This document shows, one piece after another, positions 1-6,689 of a stretch of 6,883 nt of DNA (position 1 is its first letter; every line of letters begins with the position of its first letter). The stretch is taken from contig CAAFTS010000084.1 of NCBI GenBank assembly GCA_900765975.1, forward strand, positions 1-6,883, written 5' to 3'. The DNA is from Lachnospiraceae bacterium. Lineage in GTDB: Bacteria; Bacillota; Clostridia; Lachnospirales; Lachnospiraceae. The notes under the pieces were generated by a model. The model searched no databases and was not told where the DNA came from. It was given only the letters and a program-made list of their open reading frames with translations. Position numbers and translations under genes: made by a program.

Positions 1-105
1 ATAACTTCTGGGAATTTGAAATAAATGTGTAAACAGGCAAATCTATTAGAATGGCAGGTTATAAAATTAATTTACCTTTTAAAACTGCTGATTCACTCCC
101 AACCA
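1..105. other. Upstream intergenic stretch, nothing recognised
   Basis: AT-rich sequence ahead of the SRP RNA promoter. I checked both strands for a tRNA, a coding frame with a Shine-Dalgarno, or a strong hairpin and found none. It may include the end of a gene region lying to the left of the window. Confidence 0.5.
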
Positions 106-134
106 TTGACATTTACTTAAAAACCATGTAAAAT
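106..134 (+). promoter_or_regulatory. SigA-type promoter of the SRP RNA
   Basis: A perfect -35 TTGACA (106-111) is followed after exactly 17 bp by TAAAAT (129-134), five of six matches to the -10 consensus. The predicted start is about 7 nt downstream, near 141, which coincides with the 5' end inferred from the closing helix of the SRP RNA. A near-consensus promoter suits a constitutively and highly expressed structural RNA. Confidence 0.85.
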
Positions 135-140
135 TAAATC

Positions 141-404
141 TCGTGCAGCCGGGGCGTTAGCGGTGCCTTGTACCTGCAATCCGCTATAGCAGGGGTGATA
201 TTGCGCGGAGGGTGTTGCTTTGTAAAGCTGCCCTTGAAAAGTGGCGTTGAAAATTTGGGTCTCACGCGACGGAAATCTGTGAACTGTGTCAGGTCGGGAA
301 CGAAGCAGCACTAAGCAGAACCTTCCGGGTGTTGTGAGGGTGCCTGGATTGAGTCAACTGTCAAGGTAACGTTTATGAATCTTCATTCGAAGCGCAATGC
401 ACGT
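141..404 (+). ncRNA. ffs: Large bacterial signal recognition particle RNA (6S/scRNA type)
   Basis: RNA core of the signal recognition particle. With Ffh it binds signal peptides on translating ribosomes and docks them to FtsY at the membrane. The diagnostic domain IV lies at about 285-315, with the CAGGUC strand, a GGAA tetraloop (297-300) and GAAGCAGC on the return strand. The 5' Alu-type domain (about 148-195) contains the GCGGUGCCUUGUAC and GCAAUCCGCU elements seen in Bacillus scRNA, so this is the ~265-nt large form and not the short 4.5S form. The ends are set by the pairing of CGUGCA (142-147) with UGCACG (398-403). The pair closing the tetraloop is G-C (296/301) where the common sequence has C-G, a compensatory swap that keeps the helix. 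A protein-coding reading on the opposite strand of this region is an artefact. The 3' end could be trimmed a few nt either way. Confidence 0.96.
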
Positions 405-465
405 AAAAAAATTGTGAAATATACCGAACTGCAAAAAGCAATCCGGCCTATTTCACAATTTTTTT
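405..465. terminator. Bidirectional terminator shared by SRP RNA and the degV-type gene
   Basis: A perfect 17-bp inverted repeat: 405-421 (seven A then TTGTGAAATA) pairs with 449-465 (TATTTCACAA then seven T), with a 27-nt loop that can form a small inner stem (TGC 430-432 / GCA 438-440). The T run follows the GC-containing part of the stem in both directions, so it fits a Rho-independent terminator for the + strand SRP RNA and for the minus-strand DegV gene. The DegV stop codon (464-466) lies at its edge, inside the stem by two bases. Confidence 0.88.
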
Positions 466-1336
466 ATTTTAATCGACGCACTGCTCCAATTCCAAGAGCC
501 CCCGGACCAACATGACATCCAATACTGAGATTTAACGCCCCATGCAAGATGTTTTCTTCCGGAAATGCTTTTTTAAGTTCTTCTTTCCACCGTTCCAATT
601 CCTCTTCCGGCATAAGCGTATTGGCAATACCCAGCACCAATTCTCCATTCTCGTGAAGAGACTTCAACTTACCATCAAAATCTTTCCGAAGAGCTTTACA
701 CATTGTGCGAAATGCAGACTTCATTCCACGAACTTTTGCATAGGCATCCAACTTATCCCCCTCAATGGTCAGCACCGGCTTAATATTCAATGCACTGCCG
801 ATTGCTGCGCCTGCTGCTGTCACACGACCACCTTTTTTTAAGTACTCCAACGTATCCACCGCAATATAAATACTCGCATCTAATGCTTCAGATTCCAAAC
901 GGTCTTTTATCTCCCCACCGTTCATCCCTCTTCTTGCCATCTCTGCTGCATCCAGCACCGCCTGCATCTGAGTTACAGAAATTCGGTGATTATCAACAAC
1001 ATGTACCCGCCCCTCATACTCCTGAGCAAGCATCATTGAACTGGCGCAAGAATTACTCAATCCACTGGACATCGGAATATAGACAACCTCATCTTGTGTT
1101 TTTAACAGCTCTTCCCACAAATCCATCACATTTCCCGGAGAAGGTAAGGAAGATGTAATCTCCGCGCCTTCACCCTGCAGCCGGTAAAACTCTTCCGCCG
1201 TAAGATCTACTCCCTCAAAATACGTTTTTCCATCTATGATTATCGGCATAGGTACGATTGTAATCCCTAGTTCTTTTCCCTGTTCCGGAAGTATTCCACA
1301 GTTGCTGTCTGTCATAACCGCTATTTTCTGCATCAT
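464..1336 (-). CDS. DegV-family fatty-acid-binding protein
   Basis: 290 aa, normal length for the family. DegV/FakB proteins bind a fatty acid and, where a FakA kinase exists, present it for phosphorylation so exogenous fatty acids enter phospholipids; they are cytosolic. Visible family motifs: TDSNCGI (9-15, usual TDST), TSSLPSPG (61-68), SSGLSNS (90-96, usual SSGLSGT), DTLEYLKKGGRV (161-172), NIKPVL (184-189) and IGCHVGPGALG (272-282). Thr61, Ser94, Arg171 and His275 are the likely contacts to the lipid carboxylate, by family knowledge. The protein starts Met-Met; I kept the ATG at 1336 because it is nearer the only SD-like sequence (GAGAGG ending at 1351, 14 nt away, rather far), but 1333 is possible. 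No FakA homologue is in the window, so the specific ligand and the FakB role are inference. The gene is divergent from the TetR gene and converges on the SRP RNA. Confidence 0.93.
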   Translation of the reverse strand: MMQKIAVMTDSNCGILPEQGKELGITIVPMPIIIDGKTYFEGVDLTAEEFYRLQGEGAEITSSLPSPGNVMDLWEELLKTQDEVVYIPMSSGLSNSCASSMMLAQEYEGRVHVVDNHRISVTQMQAVLDAAEMARRGMNGGEIKDRLESEALDASIYIAVDTLEYLKKGGRVTAAGAAIGSALNIKPVLTIEGDKLDAYAKVRGMKSAFRTMCKALRKDFDGKLKSLHENGELVLGIANTLMPEEELERWKEELKKAFPEENILHGALNLSIGCHVGPGALGIGAVRRLK

Positions 1337-1393
1337 AAATCTTTTCTCGTCCTCTCTTAACTTTCTCTTTTACTTTACAGATTGACCATTATT

Positions 1394-1407
1394 TTAACAC
1401 GTGTTAA
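1394..1407. promoter_or_regulatory. Perfect 14-bp palindrome, candidate TetR operator
   Basis: TTAACACGTGTTAA is self-complementary, and the symmetry extends to 1391-1410 with one mismatched pair. It lies immediately downstream of the degV-type -10 box and covers the predicted transcription start (about 1402). It is over 45 bp upstream of the TetR gene's own -35. Position, symmetry and the divergent TetR gene suggest it is the operator through which the regulator blocks the degV-type gene; binding itself is inference. Confidence 0.6.
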
Positions 1408-1408
1408 G

Positions 1409-1437
1409 ATTATAGCAATTCTGATTTTAAATAACAA
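1409..1437 (-). promoter_or_regulatory. Extended -10 promoter of the degV-type gene
   Basis: Read on the minus strand: TTGTTA (1437-1432), a 17-bp spacer, then a perfect TATAAT (1414-1409) preceded by TGC, which makes an extended -10. The predicted start near 1402 leaves a leader of about 65 nt. The start lies within the 14-bp palindrome. Confidence 0.75.
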
Positions 1438-1454
1438 TGAACAATACCTTCATT

Positions 1455-1482
1455 TTGTCAGTTATTTATACATATCTATAAA
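1455..1482 (+). promoter_or_regulatory. Promoter of the TetR-family gene
   Basis: TTGTCA (1455-1460), a 16-bp spacer, then TATAAA (1477-1482), five of six matches to each consensus hexamer. The leader to the ATG at 1521 is about 30 nt and contains the SD AAAGGA. No clear palindrome overlaps this promoter, so autoregulation is not obvious. Confidence 0.65.
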
Positions 1483-1520
1483 ATTGTATATTTTCATATT
1501 TAGTTGAAAGGAAAACGACT

Positions 1521-2108
1521 ATGGTAGATAAACGAATTAGAAAAACAAAGAAAAATTTGAAAGCAACACTAATCGAAATGATGAACGAAATTCCTTTTGA
1601 GGAAATTACGATTACTAATCTCTGCAAACGGGCTGACATCAGCCGGATTACATTCTATACCCATTATAATGATAAATACGCGTTGATTGATGATATTTTT
1701 CGAGATATGAGCCACATCGGTTCTGACATATACCGGCAATTACAAATCGAAAACAACCCCAGCCATGATCACGTCCAGAGTTACTGCAACGTACTGCACT
1801 CTCTGCAATCGCTCTACCACACATATTATGATTTTTTCTGCCACACCAATCCAGACAAAAATCCCTATCTTGCATTTACATTCTACAATTATGTTCTAAA
1901 AACAATAGAAACATATACCCACCAAAAAGAACTGCAATCCTTGAATTTTAAATACAGCGCACGCAAAATTGCAGGATTTCTATGCTATGGAATAGCTGGT
2001 TTTATCAATGAAAGCCACGCTGAAAATACTCCGAGCGAAATTATTCAGCAAGAGACCGACAACCTACTTAAGGCGCTCCTGACATCAGATGTCCTGATCG
2101 AATCCTAA
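1521..2108 (+). CDS. TetR/AcrR-family transcriptional regulator
   Basis: 195 aa. Dimeric one-component regulator: an N-terminal helix-turn-helix binds DNA and the helical C-terminal part binds a small ligand. The HTH core is plain at residues 29-55: EITITNLCKRADISRITFYTHY, then NDKYAL, the usual TetR-family 'FY.HF..K..L' recognition-helix signature with Tyr-Asn in place of Phe. Residues about 75-185 are helical, rich in Tyr/Phe/His, and resemble the TetR_C domain common in Firmicutes regulators; the ligand cannot be read from sequence. The start is supported by SD GAAAGGA (1506-1511) 9 nt before the ATG and a good promoter upstream. It is divergent from the DegV gene across 184 nt, and 110 nt upstream of the AGCS transporter, which has its own promoter. 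Its likely target is the palindrome on the degV-type start site. No strong terminator follows, so some read-through into the transporter is possible. Confidence 0.93.
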   Translation: MVDKRIRKTKKNLKATLIEMMNEIPFEEITITNLCKRADISRITFYTHYNDKYALIDDIFRDMSHIGSDIYRQLQIENNPSHDHVQSYCNVLHSLQSLYHTYYDFFCHTNPDKNPYLAFTFYNYVLKTIETYTHQKELQSLNFKYSARKIAGFLCYGIAGFINESHAENTPSEIIQQETDNLLKALLTSDVLIES

Positions 2109-2178
2109 TTTTCACCTTCGTCAGTTCATTCTTTTATCTGTTTATCACATTAAAGTGCTATACTTTCTTCTAGGGATA

Positions 2179-2187
2179 TGATATAAT
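2179..2187 (+). promoter_or_regulatory. Extended -10 promoter of the AGCS transporter
   Basis: TG (2179-2180) plus one base, then a perfect TATAAT (2182-2187). No good -35 is found at 16-18 bp spacing; TATACT at 2159-2164 is the closest position and matches poorly. The predicted start near 2194 leaves a leader of only about 25 nt with SD GAGAGG (2207-2212). That is too short for a glycine riboswitch, a common control of such transporters. Confidence 0.65.
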
Positions 2188-2218
2188 AATGCAATACTTG
2201 TGAAATGAGAGGTTCTAT

Positions 2219-3616
2219 ATGTTAGAAACAATTCAATCAATTAATCGTATTGTCAACAACTTTGTCTGGGGCGCTCCCGCTATGATTTGCATTCTCGGAG
2301 TTGGACTGCTACTTACTTTCCGCACCGGTTTTCTGCAGATCCGCAAATTTCCCTACGCCATTAAAACAACTATCGGGCGTATTTTCCGCAAGCGTGAGGC
2401 ATCTGAGGGTTCCATGACTCCTTTTCAGGCAGTCTGTACTGCGCTTGCCGCAACTGTCGGAACCGGCAATATCGCCGGAATCGCCGGAGCAATTGCCATC
2501 GGCGGTCCTGGAGCTGTTTTCTGGATGTGGGTTTCTGCCTTTTTAGGAATGTGTACCAAATTCGCAGAAGTTACACTTGCCGTTCATTTTCGCGAACGCA
2601 ACGCACATGGGGATTTGGTCGGCGGTCCTATGTATTATATCAAAAACGGTTTAAGCAAACATTGGCACTGGCTGGCTTATGCCTTTGCTGCCTTCGGTGT
2701 TCTGACTGTATTTGGCACCGGCAATGCAACACAGGTAAATACCATCACAACCGCGATTAATTCTGCACTTTTAAATTATAACATCGTCAATGAATCTTCT
2801 ATCAGCATGATCAATCTGGTACAAGGTATTTTGATTGCAACTTTGGTTGGTTTAATTTTACTTGGCGGCATCAAGCGAATCGGTCATGTTACAGAACGTC
2901 TTGTTCCTTTTATGGCGCTTTTCTACATCATCCTTGCACTTGGTGTTGTATTTTTAAATATCGAACAGATTCCCGCAGTTTTCGCTTCTATTATCACTGG
3001 CGCCTTTAATCCTGCTGCGGTCACCGGCGGAGTTGTAGGAAGCATCTTTTTAAGCATGCAAAAAGGTGTTGCAAGAGGAATCTTTTCCAATGAAGCCGGT
3101 CTTGGTACCGGTTCTATCGCACATGCCTGCGCAGACACAAAAAAACCGGTCAAACAAGGTTTATTCGGAATTTTCGAAGTATTTACAGATACTATTATCA
3201 TTTGCACATTGACTGCACTGGTAATTCTCTGCAGCGGAATTCCGATTCACTATGGCATTGATGCAGGCGCTGAACTGACAATTCAAGGATTTACTTCTAC
3301 ATACGGAAACTGGGTGTCTATTTTCACTGCGACAGCGCTTTGCTGTTTCGCATTCTCCACCATCATCGGCTGGGGACTGTATGGAGCACGTTGTATTGAA
3401 TTTTTATTCAACGAAAAAGTAATCAAGCCCTTTATGGTTGTCTATTCTCTGGTAGCCATATTAGGTGCAACAGCTGATCTCGGATTGCTCTGGGGCATCG
3501 CAGAAACATTTAACGGACTTATGGCGATTCCAAACTTAATTGCCGTGTTCCTATTATCCGGAACTGTAGTAAAACTAACCAAAGCCTACTTTTCCACAGA
3601 AGGAAAAATAAAATAA
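2219..3616 (+). CDS. AGCS-family amino acid:cation (Na+ or H+) symporter
   Basis: 465 aa, typical family length. An inner-membrane carrier of the alanine or glycine:cation symporter family, importing alanine or glycine with Na+ (sometimes H+). Family hallmarks: the N-terminal segment WGAPAMICILGVGLLLTFRTG (17-37, first membrane helix), GTGNIAGIAGAIAIGGPGAV beginning at residue 81, FWMWVSAFLGMCTKFAE (101-117), the GGPMYY loop near 135, and FSNEAGLGTGSIAHA (289-303). About 11 hydrophobic segments are visible, no signal peptide, and a short charged C-terminus. SD GAGAGG is 6 nt before the ATG. It is a single-gene unit: its own extended -10 promoter in front and a strong hairpin 10 nt behind the stop. 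Alanine, glycine and glutamine preference cannot be told apart from sequence alone. Confidence 0.95.
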   Translation: MLETIQSINRIVNNFVWGAPAMICILGVGLLLTFRTGFLQIRKFPYAIKTTIGRIFRKREASEGSMTPFQAVCTALAATVGTGNIAGIAGAIAIGGPGAVFWMWVSAFLGMCTKFAEVTLAVHFRERNAHGDLVGGPMYYIKNGLSKHWHWLAYAFAAFGVLTVFGTGNATQVNTITTAINSALLNYNIVNESSISMINLVQGILIATLVGLILLGGIKRIGHVTERLVPFMALFYIILALGVVFLNIEQIPAVFASIITGAFNPAAVTGGVVGSIFLSMQKGVARGIFSNEAGLGTGSIAHACADTKKPVKQGLFGIFEVFTDTIIICTLTALVILCSGIPIHYGIDAGAELTIQGFTSTYGNWVSIFTATALCCFAFSTIIGWGLYGARCIEFLFNEKVIKPFMVVYSLVAILGATADLGLLWGIAETFNGLMAIPNLIAVFLLSGTVVKLTKAYFSTEGKIK

Positions 3617-3625
3617 GTGCAAAAA

Positions 3626-3676
3626 AGAAGGAGAGTTACTCATGGCTGGCTCAAGCTCATAAGTAACTCTCCTTTT
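3626..3676. terminator. Bidirectional terminator between the AGCS gene and the fucO operon
   Basis: A 15-bp stem: 3626-3640 (AGAAGGAGAGTTACT) pairs with 3662-3676 (AGTAACTCTCCTTTT) with one G-T wobble and a 21-nt loop. It begins 10 nt after the transporter stop. On the minus strand the stem is followed by a run of six T (3626-3621), so it is also a strong terminator for the converging CoADR-rhodanese gene, whose stop is about 60 nt away. On the + strand the trailing tract is weaker (TTTTCTTCTAATTT). Confidence 0.88.
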
Positions 3677-3737
3677 CTTCTAATTTCTCTATTATGCTAT
3701 TTCTACTTTTTCACAAATGCAACTGTTTCTCATTATA

Positions 3738-5432
3738 TTACAAACCGCATGGACGTTTTCCTTTTGTCTCGACCGGTGCATCTGCCTGCATTTGCTGACA
3801 GAATCCATATCCTCCGGCAACATTATAACATTTATAACCATATTGCGAAAGAATCCTGCATGCTAGATAACTTCGAAGTCCACTTTGACAGTACACATAG
3901 TATCTCTTATTTTTCGGAAGGATTTCCTCTTCTGCCTGAAGAACTTTCCTCAAATCATCTACCGGAATATGAATTGCTTGATCCCGATGTCCATACGAAT
4001 ATTCCCACTCCGTTCTTGTATCTAAGAGAAGTACATCCTCTGGAAGCTCCTCGACGTCGTTCCATTGTACCTGTTTCACCTTTCCGGTCAAAATATTTTC
4101 AATCATATAACCCGCCATATTAACCGGGTCCTTTGCTGAAGAATACGGCGGCGCATAGGCCAAATCCAGCTCCGTCAAATCATAAGCCGTCATCTTTGCC
4201 CGAATCGCAGTGGCTAGTACATCAATCCTCTTATCTACGCCACCAAACCCTACAATCTGCGCTCCCAGTATACGCCCATTGCTTTTTTCAAACAGCACTT
4301 TCATAGTCATACTTGCTGCTCCCGGATAATACGTTGCATGAGATGCCGGAGACAAAATTACAGAATCAAAATCTATCTCGGCAGCCACTGCCGTTTTTTC
4401 ATTTAACCCGGTAGACGCCACTGTCATATCAAACAATTTCAATACCGAGGAGCCTTGCGAACCATTATAACGACTGTCTAAGCCACAGATATGATCTGCT
4501 GCAATCCTTCCCTGTTTATTTGCCGGACCTGCCAATGCAATTAACGACCGCTCTCCTGACACAAAATGTTTTACTTCCACTGCATCTCCAACGGCATAAA
4601 TATCCGGTTGGCTTGTCTGCATGTGCTCATTGACAACAATCGCATCCTTTAACCCCAGTTTCAGACCTGCCTTTTTCGCCAGAGCACTTTCCGGAGCCAC
4701 CCCAATTGCCATAATCACAAAATCTGCCGTAATCGCATTTCTATCCTGAATCAAAACATTCAGCTGCTCTCCCGCATTTGCAAATCCATTCACTGATGCC
4801 CCCAGTTGTAAGCAAATGCCCTTGCTCCGCAAATAGTTGTGTACAAGAGACGCCATATCTCTATCAATCGGAGACATCACTTGAAGAGGACGTTGAATCA
4901 CAGTAACCTCAAGTCCCTTTCCAAACAGATTTTCAGCCATCTCCAATCCGATAAATCCACCGCCTATAATCGCCACCGACTTCGGCTGTTTCTTTTCCAC
5001 GAAATCATGGATTTGAAAAGTGTCTTCCACTGTTCTCAATGTAAAGATCCGCTCATTATTCATTCCCGGCAAATCCGGTTTAACCGAATGTGCTCCCGGT
5101 GACAAAATCAATTTATCAAAAGATTCTACATATTCCGTTTCATCCTCCAGCTTACGGATGTTTACACATTTCATTTCGGTATCTATACTCACAACTTCCT
5201 GCCGTACGCGAGCATCAATCCTGAAGCGACTGTAAAAACTTTCCGGTGTCTGCAATGTCAATTCTTCCCTATCTGTAATCTCTCCTCCAATATAATATGG
5301 AAGTCCGCAGTTTGCATAGGAAATATATCCACTTCGCTCAATTATAATAATTTCTGCTTTCTCATCCAGTCTGCGCAGCCTTGCTGCCGCCGTTGCACCT
5401 CCTGCAACTCCGCCTACAATCAATACCTTCAT
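3738..5432 (-). CDS. CoA-disulfide reductase-like FAD/NAD(P)H oxidoreductase with C-terminal rhodanese domain
   Basis: 564 aa cytosolic flavoprotein of the CoADR-RHD type, which reduces CoA disulfide, CoA persulfide or polysulfide with NAD(P)H. Domains: FAD-binding GGVAGGATAAARLRR (7-21); a single redox cysteine in SYANCGLPYY (Cys42); NAD(P)H-binding GGGFIGLEMAE (157-167); second FAD motif DIYAVGDA (277-284); dimerisation domain about 325-445, with Tyr369 (YYPGA) and Tyr426 (YAPPYSSAKDPVN) where CoA-disulfide reductases have their catalytic tyrosines. Rhodanese domain about 455-550: DTRTEWEY (471-478) and active-site loop CQSGLR (515-520) with Cys515. A short tail ends RPCGL, adding Cys562. 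Start: ATG 9 nt after the fucO stop, with SD GGGAAAG overlapping that stop, so translation is probably coupled. The substrate (CoA disulfide, persulfide or O2, as in related NADH oxidases) is not settled by sequence; the fused rhodanese favours sulfane sulfur. Confidence 0.92.
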   Translation of the reverse strand: MKVLIVGGVAGGATAAARLRRLDEKAEIIIIERSGYISYANCGLPYYIGGEITDREELTLQTPESFYSRFRIDARVRQEVVSIDTEMKCVNIRKLEDETEYVESFDKLILSPGAHSVKPDLPGMNNERIFTLRTVEDTFQIHDFVEKKQPKSVAIIGGGFIGLEMAENLFGKGLEVTVIQRPLQVMSPIDRDMASLVHNYLRSKGICLQLGASVNGFANAGEQLNVLIQDRNAITADFVIMAIGVAPESALAKKAGLKLGLKDAIVVNEHMQTSQPDIYAVGDAVEVKHFVSGERSLIALAGPANKQGRIAADHICGLDSRYNGSQGSSVLKLFDMTVASTGLNEKTAVAAEIDFDSVILSPASHATYYPGAASMTMKVLFEKSNGRILGAQIVGFGGVDKRIDVLATAIRAKMTAYDLTELDLAYAPPYSSAKDPVNMAGYMIENILTGKVKQVQWNDVEELPEDVLLLDTRTEWEYSYGHRDQAIHIPVDDLRKVLQAEEEILPKNKRYYVYCQSGLRSYLACRILSQYGYKCYNVAGGYGFCQQMQADAPVETKGKRPCGL

Positions 5433-5441
5433 ATTCTTTCC

Positions 5442-6587
5442 CTACATCAGCTTTCTGAACAGCTCCTTCAAATCTTCTATGCTTGCATCCTTCGGATTTC
5501 CCGGAGCACATGCATCTGCGTGTGCTGACTCTGCCAGAAACTGTAAATCTTCCTCTTTCAAAGCGTCCAGTTTTGTCGGAATTCCAACGTCTACAGACAA
5601 TTTCTGAACTGCATCTATTGCTGCCTTTCTGTATTCTTCTTCAGACATCTCATCTACGCCTTTAACGCCCATTGCTCTAGCGATTTCCCTATATTTTTCT
5701 CCTGTACAGTCTGCATTGTACTCCATAACAATTGGAAGCATCATTGCACAGGCAACACCATGAGGAGTATCATATACCGCACCAAGTGTATGTGCCATAG
5801 AATGCGCAATTCCAAGACCTACATTTGAGAATCCCATACCCGCAATATACTGTCCAAGAGCCATTCCGTCACGCCCTTCTTTTTCATTGGCAACAGCGCC
5901 CCGCAGAGATTTTCCTATAATCTCAATCGCTTTCAAATGGAACATATCTGTCATTTCCCATGCGCCTTTTGTTGTATAGCCTTCGATGGCATGTGTCAGC
6001 GCATCCATACCTGTTGATGCTGTCAACCCTTTCGGCATAGAAGACATCATATCCGGATCAACCACTGCAATGATTGGCATATCATGCGGATCTACACAAA
6101 CAAATTTTCTCTTCCGCTCCACATCTGTAATTACATAATTAATTGTAACTTCTGCTGCTGTTCCTGCTGTCGTCGGTACCGCAATAATCGGTACAGCCGG
6201 TTTCTTCGTCGGAGCCACCCCTTCCAAGCTTCTGACATCTTCAAATTCCGGATTAGCAATTATAATACCGATTGCTTTAGCAGTATCCATAGAAGAACCA
6301 CCGCCAATTGCTATAATATAATCTGCCTCTGCTGCTTTGAAGGCATTGACACCCTTCTGAACATTTTCAATCGTTGGATTCGCCTTAATATCAGAATAAA
6401 TCTCATATACAAGGCCTGACTCTTCTAATACTTTTGTCACCTTTTCTGTTACACCAAACTTGATCAAATCCGGGTCAGAACAAACAAATGCTTTCTGAAA
6501 AGCTCTTGCCTTTGCCTCTGTCGCAATTTCCTGAATTGCACCTGCTCCGTGATAAGACGTTTCGTTCAACATAATTCTGTTTGCCAT
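5442..6587 (-). CDS. fucO: Lactaldehyde reductase / 1,2-propanediol oxidoreductase (iron-dependent alcohol dehydrogenase)
   Basis: 381 aa, close to the 382-383 aa of E. coli FucO, and recognisably its homologue: long shared runs such as PTTAGTAAEVTINYVITD (138-155), RKFVCVDPHD (160-169) and GQYIAGMGFSNVGLG (245-259, one substitution) match the E. coli protein from memory. It reduces L-lactaldehyde to (S)-1,2-propanediol with NADH, regenerating NAD+ during anaerobic fucose or rhamnose breakdown. Group III metal ADH motifs: GGGSSMD (95-101) for the dinucleotide, and Fe2+ ligands Asp195, His199, His262 and His276. Asp38 matches the E. coli residue that enforces NAD over NADP. SD AAGGAG lies 10 nt before the ATG at 6587. 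It is the first gene of a two-gene operon with the CoADR-rhodanese gene. No fucose or rhamnose genes are in the window, so it may act on other short aldehydes or diols. Confidence 0.95.
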   Translation of the reverse strand: MANRIMLNETSYHGAGAIQEIATEAKARAFQKAFVCSDPDLIKFGVTEKVTKVLEESGLVYEIYSDIKANPTIENVQKGVNAFKAAEADYIIAIGGGSSMDTAKAIGIIIANPEFEDVRSLEGVAPTKKPAVPIIAVPTTAGTAAEVTINYVITDVERKRKFVCVDPHDMPIIAVVDPDMMSSMPKGLTASTGMDALTHAIEGYTTKGAWEMTDMFHLKAIEIIGKSLRGAVANEKEGRDGMALGQYIAGMGFSNVGLGIAHSMAHTLGAVYDTPHGVACAMMLPIVMEYNADCTGEKYREIARAMGVKGVDEMSEEEYRKAAIDAVQKLSVDVGIPTKLDALKEEDLQFLAESAHADACAPGNPKDASIEDLKELFRKLM

Positions 6588-6631
6588 GATCTTTGTTCTC
6601 CTTTTCTTTTTATTTTAGAATATCTATTTTT

Positions 6632-6672
6632 ATTCTAACACTTCTTATTTGTTTTATTTATGTTCTATTCTA
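6632..6672 (-). promoter_or_regulatory. Probable fucO operon promoter region (two extended -10 candidates)
   Basis: On the minus strand there are two TGn-TAGAAT elements: TGA-TAGAAT with its hexamer at 6672-6667, and TGT-TAGAAT with its hexamer at 6637-6632. Neither has a good -35 at 16-18 bp, so which is used cannot be decided by reading. The AT-rich leader carries the SD at 6603-6598. Confidence 0.45.
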
Positions 6673-6689
6673 TCATTATTTTCCTATTT

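Noticed and set aside
1..105. A possible tRNA end (TTCAAATTCCC on the minus strand).
   Set aside because: No cloverleaf, acceptor stem or anticodon arm can be built around it.
117..311. A 64-codon minus-strand open frame.
   Set aside because: It lies antisense over the SRP RNA, has no SD, and the conserved RNA fully explains the sequence.
2081..2093. The palindrome GACATC-A-GATGTC near the end of the TetR gene.
   Set aside because: It is inside coding sequence, has no T run to act as a terminator and is not at a promoter; 6-bp symmetry is expected by chance in a window this size.
2109..2178. A possible terminator or riboswitch between the TetR and AGCS genes.
   Set aside because: No stable stem followed by T residues is visible, and the predicted transporter leader of about 25 nt is too short for a riboswitch.
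3628..3662. A perfect SD (AAGGAG), 8 nt spacing and a six-codon reading frame (MAGSSS, then TAA) inside the terminator after the AGCS gene.
   Set aside because: The SD is part of the terminator stem and the frame fills its loop. Six codons with no homology is most simply coincidence.
3617..4123. A 168-codon + strand open frame after the AGCS gene.
   Set aside because: It starts without an ATG-linked SD, runs through the terminator and is antisense to the rhodanese domain, whose motifs are clear on the minus strand.
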